A stretch of 64,000 nt of DNA from assembly GCF_000003815.2 (NCBI RefSeq), contig NC_049992.1, forward strand, positions 10,821,266 through 10,885,265. The letters are read 5' to 3'. The notes under the pieces were generated by a model. It was not told the DNA's origin, searched no databases, and worked only from the letters and a program-made list of their open reading frames with translations. Made by a program: the position numbers and the translations under genes. The DNA is from Branchiostoma floridae (Eukaryota; Chordata; Leptocardii; Amphioxiformes; Branchiostomatidae). This document shows positions 19,701 through 31,700 of this stretch, piece by piece (positions within the stretch are counted from its first letter, which is position 1; each line of letters begins with the position of its first letter).

Positions 19701-22700
19701 ATTATACTACTTTATGACACTGTTGTTTAAGAGCGTGATCCGTCTATGCCATCTTGCATTTCTACCTACGTAACTGCGAAGATCTTTTGTCACCGACTTA
19801 ACGCCTGGAGGAAGCCTTAAGACTAAATTACAGCTGGAGGTGAAATGTAAAACAGTGACTTAAAACTAAGGGCAAGACGTCTCAGTAAAGCGTGCCAAAA
19901 TCGTTGCTAATGCTGGAATCTTAAAGAAATGACTACAGTTAGGACTCAATGTGGCAAGTGTCTACGGCAAAAGTCTGCCATTCTCTCCTTACCTGAATCC
20001 TAGCTTTTTCCTTAACCAATGCTTCTTGTTCCAACAACTTTGCGGGCGAAGACACAAATGTACATGAGAATTCAACATACAACACTCCCCTGGCAACTAC
20101 CACGTTGATAAAGTAAAAATACACAATAGAGTCTTCGCTAAAGGTCAGTAAGGTAAATTTAAAGCTAAGGGCAGATGTGAAAATGGTAATAAATCGGTGA
20201 GTAGATTGACACTGTGTGCGTGTTTGTGTCACAGTTGAGCACACGCAGTGCGCGGTTTTCAGGGCTACTTTATCAATGAAGGTTCAATCGTGCTGCCAAT
20301 ACTTAATGCTTGCCGTGATGGAGGAAGGCAACGGATGACTTGAAAGAAACAAAGACGGTATAATAGCTCCAACCTCGAGCATCGCAATCCTCACCAATGC
20401 TATTAATAGTGAAGAGACATTTAAATCCTATTCTTGGCACCACAGAAAAGTTGTGTGGTGATAACTGATGAAGTGCTACTTTATGTAGTTACGCTATATG
20501 TCCGCGATTTTCGCAATGGCCACTTGAAACCACCGCGAACATTTTTCAACCATAGTTTTTGACTACAGGCACTACCGCGAACACTACATTTTCCTACTAC
20601 CGCGAAAGTAAATCCCCGCGAACTTAAATGCATTTCCATATTGTCTCGTGTTGCCTTACTGATTTCTCGGCCTCCCTTATCCTCTCCTCCTCCTCCTCCG
20701 CTTCCCTTCTCATCCTCTCCTCCTCCGCTCTCTGCTCCTCCTCCATCCTCCGCTCTTCCTCCTCCCTACGTTTCCGCTCGATCTCCGCCAACCTTCGTCT
20801 TTCTTCGGCGTCACCGATCGCCCTGCGCATGCGTTCTTCGCGCTGTTGCGCTTCCAGTTGCTAAGAAAATGTGAAGAACAACAAAGAAAGAGTTGGTGGC
20901 GAAGTTAACATGATCGGCGCACAAGAAAACTGATGAATCAAACCCGACCTTTGCAAGGATACGCTCTTCTAAGCTGTATATAACTGTGTTGCATAATTCA
21001 TTATTGCCAAAGTTCATCGCCAACAGATCCAATATCAATACATAATTCATAAACTGTTTCACAACGTGTGCACTTTCTGACTATCATTGCAAATCTAGCA
21101 ATTTTTACTCTTGAAAAATCTACTTGCAGGCTACGAAATTGTGATCGCAATTTTCAAGAAGTGAAAGAACACCTCAATTATTTTAATCAAAGTGGAAGAT
21201 GTACGGCTAAATAAAATGTTTACCTATAACCAGTAGTTGGGTATGTGTTTGTAGAAGCCACAAGGAAGAAAATGAAAAGATGAAGAAAGATCTACAGTGT
21301 AAGTAGAAAAATAAGAAAATGTAAACATCGTACCATCTGTTTCTGCTCTTCCCGCCTCCTCTGCGCCTCCTCCCGCCGCCTCTCCTGTTCAGCCTTCCGC
21401 CGGGCCTCTCTCTCCTCTCGCGCTTTTTTACGTGACTCTGCGAGAAGACGCTTGGTCTCCTCCTCCATACGTGACGCTTCTTCTGCATCCATTTCCGCCA
21501 TCTCAACCGCCGTCATTTGTTCCTTAAAGTAAAGAAGAAAATTCGTTTTATTTTTTAAATCATAATACGTTTGAAAGGACGTACATGTATTATGCCAACC
21601 ATTATAAAGTCAGCTTTCAAGAGGTTTTGTTTTAATTCACAGGAAGGAAACAGAATTTCTTGTACCTCTATCTGGCGCCTTCTTTCCTCTTCTTCACGTC
21701 TTTTTGCTTCCTCCTTTTCCCGGATCCTTTCCTTGAGAAGACGTTGTTCCTCCTCACGGCGCTTTAAGGAAAAGTAGAGAAGAATAAAACAGAATGTGAT
21801 TAACACCTGCTTGTGTTCATCTTTTCATAAAGTACACGACTAAGGACGGATCTTCTAACAATATGATTAGGCTTCACTTATTTGATTATCAATTTTTGTT
21901 TGTTTCCACCCAACAAGTTTGCAACCATAATGTAAAGCAGACAAAGAAGCTGAAAAATAAGCAAATGTATGCTGCAAAATGAAACACAATCGCATCAGTT
22001 TCGGGGTGTGGATATCATCCATATAACCAAATCAGTATGGCCTTGTACGTAAAATTATAGAATCATATCAAAGAAATTTCACATATCAAACATTAGGCGG
22101 TTAATCGAAAAAAAAAAGCAACAACGATGAAACAGTAGATTTACCTTTTTCTCTGCCTGGAGCTTTTGTTTCAGCTCTTCCTTCTCTTTCTTCAGTTCCT
22201 GTGCTCGTTTCTTCTTGCTCTCCTTCTCTGCCTTTTCTTTCTCCTTCTTGTTGTCCTCCTCTTCTTCTTCTTCCATATCTCCTTCTGCGGCTAGATCCTT
22301 CTGCACAGCCTCTAGTTCCTCCGCTAGTCTCTCATCATGGTCTTCCTTCTCATCCTGCACAGCGGCTATGTCCAGACTATCCACCACTGCGGGTTTGGCG
22401 TTTTCAGTATTTGGGGCACCATTGTCTTTTTTCTTTCCGTTCTTTTTCTTCGGAGGTTGCTTCTGCCGCGCCGCTTTTCGTGATCCGGGTTTTGATCCTG
22501 GTTTAGGCACCTGTAGTGTATGGTTTGTAGATAAATAAAATATGATTGATACTGCGAATGTGATTATTATATAGACATATAATTGCAAAGATGTCAATTT
22601 GATCGGAGTCTCCGACCGGGATGCCTGGAATGTGTGAGGGTAGTATCCCATTTATAGATCTGAAATTCAAAGTCAATCTATTGATTTTATGATTAAGTGA

Positions 22701-25700
22701 CATGAAAATTAAAAAGCTATGACAATCTTTTAAGCGAATATTTTTAAGTTTAGAGACTCCGATCGGAATCTTTACCGGCGCGGCATAATAGCCTATTCAG
22801 ATTTCAATCTCTGGCCTGACTTACAAATATGCATATTGCAGACAATTAACTAAAAACGTACAAATCACCTGAAACGTTTAAATTTATAGTGCAATATTGT
22901 GGCAAGCAATTGCGATGCTAGAAATGTTCAAAATACATTATTTGATAAGTGCAAAATAATTTACCTGTGTTGTCCCCTTGCGGCCTGGTGACTTTTGTGG
23001 CTCCCCTAGTTCTTTGACGTCCTTCTCACCAGGCATGTCGTCGGACATCCCAAGTTTGGCCATCAAAGCTGCTCTCTCGGTCGAATTGAGGCGCCTCCTT
23101 GCGGCAGTGATAGGTTTTTCCGCAGATGTATGCTCAGTCGACGGAACAGACGGGATCGAAATAGGGTCCTTTTTCACTTTATTTTCCTGCAGCTTATTGT
23201 TGGTGAACTCTTCAGTAGCATTTTGCTGAAGGGAATCGCGTTCTGTCAATGAAGACTTGCGATCTGACGACTGTTTCAATTCTCCTCCTTTATTGTCGTT
23301 TTCTTCACTAGAAGTTGTGGGGGTTCCATAGCCCAATTTGGCGAGTATAGCTGCCTTTTCATCCGGATCGATGTCTGTAATTGTAATATTGCTACCTTGT
23401 ATCTGCTTCGAATTGGAAACAGGTTTGTTACTAGGGTCTGTAGCGCCCTCTAACGTTCTCCTTCCATACTGCACATCTGCCGTCTTTATGTTCTTTGTAA
23501 ATGAACCATCCACTTGGTCTTCTGTCGTTTGCTCTAAATTGTTTGTTCCTTGTTCAAATACGCCTCCAGTCTCCAGATCGTTACCATCTGTAATATTTGC
23601 AAGGAAACAAAGAAATAAACACAAATTTATGTTAACAAAGACATGGCTTGTATGTAGAGAAGACTGTAGAACAGATTCAAGTTTTGGATAAGATACCGTT
23701 GACGTGCATTATTGTAAAAATGAAGGTTTGCTCTAATCTATAGATTCAATAATATGTACGAATAAAACAAATATCTAGGTATGAGAAGGAAAGGTATTAT
23801 TTATCGCGTAAAACATTTTTGGACAAAAAGCAACAGCAGATAGTATTTAGCTAGGTGTATGAAAAATGAAGAAACAACAAGTGTCCTATGTTTGAGTGAA
23901 GACTTACCCGTGCTATCGTCGTCGTCGTCTGCTTCTCCGGAGAGGAACGAGCGAATAGTACGAATGGTGCTCTGGCTGACGCTGCGAGATCTCGCGACTT
24001 CTCGCGGGGCGTGGGGTAACATGGCAACCTCCATGGGTTCCATGACAACCTCCGTGTTTTCATCCGGCAGGGACGATTGCAACGTGAACGAAGTTTTTCT
24101 TGCTAGGCTGTCAACTGAAAAGACATGGAGGAAAATTCCATTAATGGCGCCGTTATATTTCGTAACTTGTTTCTCACAACCGCAGGTCCTGATAAATTGT
24201 AGGCCATGTCTATAACATTGTGTAGTAACCCCTGTACAAAGCAGTATGGGTTGAAACAGTTGGTCACTATGGTTATAGACTCATAGTGACCAATAAGCAC
24301 TGTTTCAATAAGCACTTCGTATGTATACGGGTTATCCGTCCTTGACAACATAAGCTCGTTAAATCTACCAGTCCTTCCTACAATAGAGCAATGCAAGGAC
24401 ACGGAATAGATTGCAACCCGATACCACTCAATGGCTGGACAATACGGTTGTCTTCTTTTCTTGTATTTTATCAAGTCGATGATTCATTCCATCAAGAGGC
24501 GATCCATGATTGCACGGAACATTCACATTTGTGACAGAAGACTGATAAAAGTGGGCAGGTCAGACATTCGGCTGCCTTCCGGTATTCTGTATTCATCTGT
24601 TTTGGAAGAAAGGCCATCAATTGAAACGAGTATATAACACATACTTTAAGGGAAAGACAGTGGCGGAAATAAGGTTTCACAGATACCGAATGTCACTTAT
24701 TGTGTCATCCATCCGGATAATATTTTCTATTTCTTTAGCACATAAAGAGTCGCCTCAAACGTTGATAACTTGTCACCAATACATCTGTACATAATGGTTT
24801 GCCAAAAAGCTTGTTTTGAAAACACGATAAACCTACCAGTATATTGTGGTAACAACGGTCTCAGTGCTTCGACGTTTTGACGGAACCTTTCTTCTGTTTC
24901 CTCTTCAGTCTCAGTTATTTCATTTCTTTGAACGTTTTGTCTCGACCCTGGACGAGAGGCAGATTGAAATGTAGAATCTACGTCCGACGAATGAAGCGAT
25001 GATTGTCTATTGTCTAGAATTCTTCCGCTAGTGTTATCTATTGGCCCGTCTTCTTTTCGATCTAGCTGTAACAACCTTTGGTTTGTGTCTTGTTGCTCAG
25101 CTGTCTCATAACCTGTGTCATTGTGTTCTTTACGCGGACTTTTATTGCTCACGTCACTTCCGTTTCCGCTGCGAAGTCCACTTGATCGTTTCTGACGACG
25201 GGAAGACGTCGTCGACCTTGACTGAACGCCTTTAAGACGAGTGTCGTCTTGCTCACTTTCGCCATCTGACGGCGACATTTCCACGTGAATCTTCGTCCCA
25301 ATCCCATGCTGCTCTAGTTCGCTCCCAGGATCCTCTTTTCCGGAAGATTCCATAACTGATGGAGGTGGCGGTGTTATTGTCAGCGACTGGGGGCTCATCT
25401 TAGCTCGAACGTCTGTTGGATGAATTTGAACAATTCTCAATAAAGCTTTAAGAAGAAGACACCAATTTGACTCTCCTTTGTGTATCAGCATGAGTTTCTG
25501 ATAACTCAAAAAGGTTAAGGTAATGTCAAATTCACCAACCAACCAAAGCAGGTATGAAGTATCATAGATTTAACTGGCAAAATCCTAACAGAAACTTACC
25601 AAAATCAAGTCTTTCGTGGTTTCCAGGGGAAGACCTTGCCTTTGAAGACGTTGAACCAGCGCAGTTCTTCTTTCTTGACTTCTTACTTCTGAAAGTCGAC

Positions 25701-28700
25701 TTACCAGACGCCAGGCTTGAGCTACTGGTACTGTCGTCTGATTGGACGGCGTCTTCATGTTCATAGAACTCCCCTGAAATTTGGCGGTAAAACGATTGAA
25801 ACTCAGGTAATCGATGTGTTTTCTTCCGCATCATAACCTTTGAACCTTCACCTCCAACCTTAAACCCGTTGTCACGATGAGATGACCTGTGACCTTTGGT
25901 GAGCAGAAATCCTTCCTCCGATTCGTCGTCTGCATAGTTTGAGGTGCGAGACGCGAAGTCCTGAGCTGTGCTGAACGGCCGGCCGAGGTAGGTACCTGTC
26001 GACTGGAGCGAGGCTAGCAGCTGGCCTGAGGAAAGTCTGTTGCTCGTTCCAATCCTGAGAAAAATAATAAACCATTTTGAATTTGCCTATCTTAACAATG
26101 TGACTCAATTATGTTGTGCTGAAAAGAGTACTCTTGAGTAGGAAAATTGCAAGAACTTTCTACTTCCACAAAATATTGACGATGTTTTTCACTTTGTACA
26201 TGTACCAGTGGAGTTCAAGCGCCTCCAACTGGCCAGTCCAATTGGTCTTTTGGCCTGGCGATGATGCCGTTGGATTAGTAAGCTGGCGGGCCTAGGTTCG
26301 TTTGGATACCGGGAGCCAGCAGACTGTTTCTACTCGCTGTAGTTTTTCATACACAAGTACTTACCCGGAGCTAAATGACCGACTGTGTCCTTTGAGCCCA
26401 AAGTCACTGCTGAGAGTTCTGCTGTTGTCGCTGAGGAACAGCAAGTCCGACCGGCTCGAGTCTGATTCTCTTGACAACTTTGGTCGGCTGGAAGCATAGA
26501 AGTATTGTGACAGTAAGAATACATACGGCAAAGAAAGCTGGGGATTTGCTGGTCACGCATGGAGGAGTAAAGATGAGATCATTACTGACGTTCTGCTGTG
26601 GACTCCCAAACATGGTCATGCAAGCAGAGGTAGACCACGCAAAACATATCTTCATCAACTTTGTGAAGATACTGGCTGCTGAGCTTAAGATCTGCCCAAG
26701 GCTATGGAGGGTAGGGAAGGATAGAGGGAGAGAGTCATGTTCATCTGTGCTCGGATGATGATGATGATGATGTGTCAGTGAGACCATTGTATCTTCATGA
26801 CGTTATGATGTCCCAGGCTTATTCCCTCTCCCCATCGGTTTTTACAGTGACGTACGCTTATGTTGTACGAAGTGCTAGGAACGATTCGACGGCTTACCTT
26901 GCAGACGACTTCAAGTGTCTAAGATAGACCCCCAAGTCTCCCCCAGGCTGTGCTCGCATGTCTATACTTCTCTCGTCTAGACCCTTCAAGAAACGGAGAA
27001 ACGTCTTGCCCTTCGGTTCGTCTGCAGCCTTTAAGGAGCACAAAGAAGAAACATATCATTATAAATCCTTATACACGTGTACAAAAGAAAGCACGACACA
27101 AACAGACAACTGAGACACAAACAATACGGCCAGCGGGTTATTTAGCAAACTATATTGCAAGGACTTTTCCCATGACGATGAGAAGTCCGATCAGCTGCGC
27201 CACCTACCTCTTCGAGTCCAAACTGCAGTACGGAGTCGATCAGCCCGTCCACCGTACCCAGGGTAATGCCTGACTCCATGCCCTTCAGTCGGTCGCGTGA
27301 CTTTCTGGGTTGATGGTCGCCCTGCTGCGCATGCTCCGCCATGAGGAGGTCCGGGGTGGTGAAGAGTAGTAAGGGTCCCCGGCGGGTCAAGTACGTCCTG
27401 GGCAGGACAACTTCGCCATCGTCTCGGGCCAGGCGAGACGGTAGCGGCCATACTGTCTTCTCGGGGGGAACCAGTGAGGGCAGGAAGGAGGGGACTGGGT
27501 ACTCCTGGGGAGAGGGGATGGGGCGAAGAATGTTAAAACAGAATGGCTCAGAGTGGCCCAGTCGGGCAGTTTTGTGGAACGAAAAGTACGATATAAAAGA
27601 CAACAACAATAACACAACATGAACCAAAAATAATTCAGCAACAAGCGTTTGTGCATATCTATTGGTGTAAACTTCGTTTCCGCAAACAGCTCAGCCGGGC
27701 CCCTGGTAGGAAAGGTTACGTAGGCCTGATCAGTTGACATGGCTTTGACTGTAGTTGTTTATCCGAATTTTGTGTTAAACTTCATATATCACTTCATAGA
27801 CAACGGTTGATAACATGGAAATACCCATTAAACAAGCCAAATCGAAGAGAATTTCTTTGGAAGAGCCAGTGTCGCTTGTCACTGCATGTTTTTTTCCATT
27901 ATGCCTGCGTTGCACCCTACAAAAATCTAGCTATAAGTCACTAAACCAAGCTTCTAGCAACCCTTCTTCTGGCCGGGCCCTATTAAAAGAGGCCCAGGCA
28001 GTCCCCGACAGCGAGAGATTGTTTAACACAGGCTAGCACAAAACGTCCCCGAAATGGTGATTGGAAAACTGTCTGATCCGTAAGATCCGAAGTACCGATA
28101 GTTGAACCCATGAGGTTACCGCGTCGAACACTTGTGGGTGTGTGCACATGTAAGACCCGTGAAACAGGTGGTTCGGTGACAGGTGACACCGGGCCGGCTC
28201 GAACAATGCACGGTTTGGACGCGTTTCAAACGAAAGTAAAGGAGCTTCTAAGCACTGTCAACGAGTAGCCTGGAAGCTTCTATAGCTCTAGGGACTTGAG
28301 GTCATTAACACTGCAGTATACTTAACCCTTCTCCGAGAGAGTCCTTGAACATGGAATTGACGAAAACAACTTTCCGGATTTTCACAATGTACGCACCAAA
28401 CACTGTAAAACGGTTCGCGTGATTTTGCTGATGAATTAATCATTATGTCAATGATATTTGAGTAATTTTCGACTATGTCTTTTCTCTAAACCTGTGTACC
28501 TTTACTGCATGACTTGAAAATAAATGATTAGCCCGTAGCAATGATTGTTATGTAGTTATAGCAACGTAGAGGCACAAGAATAATTGTATCACGCAATGGC
28601 CTGCCCCAGTTGTCGTCTTTGTGAACATCTTTGTGTAACGTTACCTGTCTCTGTGCTTTTTAAAGATCTTTTTAGGCGCATATGGTGTATACAAAGGCAA

Positions 28701-31700
28701 GGGGCTTGCAATAACATTTCCATACAATTCTCTTTGAGCGTAGTCTCTAATACAAACATACCAAACCTAAAGCTTCCACGAACAAAAAAGCACACAATGT
28801 AATTCGTTCTTGTCACGCTGAAGTGTAGTCGTAAGACTCTTTATAAGTGACCCAGCCGCAAGTCGGCACGCGCTGCTGCGTCACCGAGAATTGTCGTGCA
28901 AACACAGCCTGTCGTAAAGTAAACCCAGCGGGACAAAAGTCACTAAGTCAGGCCGGATTATGGCACAAAGTCCTTTCACGTTAGCCTCAAAGGTGTTCTT
29001 GCAGATGTGAAAACGGATTATGTGGACAGACTTTTTTTCTAATGGTGTGTTGTATAACAAAAGTTATTGCATTTCACTTTTATGTTAAATGAATTAGATA
29101 ATGCGCCAGGTTGAAATATGCTGCAGAAATTATTTCTCCTGAGTTCTAGTCCTTAAAAAAACTGCTATACAACTGCACAACTCGTTTTCATTATATTGCT
29201 ACAAATAGACGTTACTTGGAGTGAATTAATGGTCCTTAACTTGTGTTATATGAATATATCTCAAAGGTTTCTACTTTTTGTGTTCTCGCAAATCATTTGT
29301 ACACACCAATAATTTCACAAGTCTCAGCAAAGAAATAAAAGAACTAGAGCGTCGTTTCTTCATAAGCCAGGTAATTTGTGTGCGATTTCCAGAAAGCAAA
29401 CAATTAGTAGTAATCATGTTCTCCTAATTCAAAATACAATCTAAACAGGTCACCAGGTCACCCGATATTACAGTAATCAAGATGGTAAAAGTCTCAGAAC
29501 ACAATACGTGAAGTAAATAAGCACTAATTCAATTTCTGATAACAATCGATATGCCCCCGACCTTAACAGCAAAAAGGGGCACTTTTGTAATGAGAACAAG
29601 CACAGCCTAGTTACACAGTTGTTAAACAAGCTAATGCAGAGCACAGCAGGCGTTTCAAATATCGATTTGAATGTCAAGAAGGGTGCCATGTCACTTTTAG
29701 TCGTTATTCGTGATATGTACCGAATGGCAGTCGCGTTAGAAGAAAGTTCTAACTCATGATTCGGTGTTAGCCTCAGAACGTAGACTCCAGAAAGGGTCCC
29801 CATAAAGTAGCCTCTACCAGGCTCCATAGATCGGTGGTCTTATTGTAGAAATTGAACAAATAGAGTCACCACGGTAAAGGATGATGTTTTTACTGTCCGG
29901 CCGATTCCCCTAGCGTACTATTGACTCTATTTGTCCAATTTCTACAATTAGACCACCGATCCACGGAGCCTGGTAGAAGCTACCCATAAAGCACCCCGCC
30001 CCATACGCCTCCAAACAACACTAGTGCGACAAACAAGCTTTCAAAAGAAGGCCGTAAATTGTGACTACCTAAAGACTAAAACTGTCTCCAATTGATGACG
30101 GTCATTAGCTAATTAGGTAGTAATTAAATGCTTTCTTGAGATTGGTGCAATAGAACTCGTCCAGCAAGGAGTTATTTTGCATCAGGAAACGGCGGTAACT
30201 ATAAAGTTTTTTAAAGATCAGAAGACGTTACAATTTTAGCTCTTTATTAAAACATCAGGAGGCAGAATTAGACGGCAAAATTGTTTCACTACTATTTAAT
30301 TTTCTCTATCTTTAACTATTTCTATAACTTTTCTGCACGAGCGGTGGACTGGTTATAGGGATCGATTCAGAGCCATGGTAACCCATTCGACCCGTAGACA
30401 TCATGACATCGCTGCAATGCTATATCTTATCTCCGAATCTGTTAATTTTCTGCTGATAATTAACCTCGCCTTCGCAGCCCGGGTCCATTAGGAGATATGG
30501 GGAAGAATAGAAGTCTGGACCTGCACAAAAAATCGCTTTTGCTTCAGCGAACAGAAATAGAAGGACACTCGACGGACGAGTTCTCATTAAAACATGTAGC
30601 CCTTAGAAACAAGTTGTGTGGTTGTTTCAGTTTTCAAGGGATCTTTTCTTGAGTTTGCTTAAAGTAAAACATCACTCAAAATCTGACTGTCAGAATGATT
30701 TAGAAATATCGTCCTCGTGAAGTTTTCTTCTTGAACCATTTTCTTAACTAAGTCTAAACTAAGAGTTAAACTTTTATAGTAACATGTCTTTATCTTGGGT
30801 CTTATTTACCCCAAATACCGTGTTTATGTAGTCAGGCACAACGTACGTCTAAACATTTTCCCACTCCCAGAACACAAAAGAGCTAGTCCCCACATTGTCC
30901 GCGAATTATGCGCGACATTCAGAGCACGAGAGAACAGCGTGAAATTGGGTGTAGTATTTCTTAATGAAAGAGGAGATATTGTTTTAACTTTTCACGCTGT
31001 TTTGTGACGTGTTTGGAGTAGTTTTACGCCGTTTGGTCGCCTTGAAACCCTTTGGTTGAGTTGCGTTACCGGGGTAACAACACACCTTACCGTGCAATGT
31101 GGACATTCGGTCCACACTTTCAGGACCGGGGGATTGTTCCAAACATTGAGAAATGGACTTGTGTATCTGTTGGGCGTTGCTGAAACCATAACTCAATTAT
31201 AGTTTCTAAGGGAAACAGCCAAACAACTGATAGTCGTGGCTTTGTGACAAAAAGTGCTGGTAAAAGAAACGGCCAGAGACACAATTAGAAACGGAAATTG
31301 GTTATTCTCTCCTCTTTAGGTCAGTCGTAATAAGTAATACTGAGATGTTTCGTGCAAGAAGACAAAGATCACAGCGTTTGAAATAGACTATTATTTCTCT
31401 AAAATTTGTACAACATTTTGTGTGAAATGTACCGTAAAACTATCAATGTCTGAACATATTTTCCAAGAAGCTATGACACTTTTCCGTGTAAATGTCCTTT
31501 CCATGTTTTACATAAAATCTCTAAACATGTCCGATTCAACAAACGAGAATTTGATGGTTTTCGAAGAGAATTTTATTAGATTTGTTTTTAAAAGTTCATC
31601 AACACTTACTTATCTACATGTTCCTACTTTTCATGTACATTGTATGGAATATACCTATAGCATTCGTCTGTATACTAGTACACTTCGCGTCTAGCCAACA

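Noticed and set aside
20628..22538. Ser-rich plus-strand frames opposite the coiled-coil exons
   Set aside because: They are antisense shadows of GAG/GAA/AGG-rich codons on the minus strand, where splice sites and phases fit.
27387..27740. Minus-strand frame MSTDQAYVTFPTRGP as a possible first exon
   Set aside because: It has no usable donor, while exon 1 at 31880-31800 joins exon 2 in phase 0.
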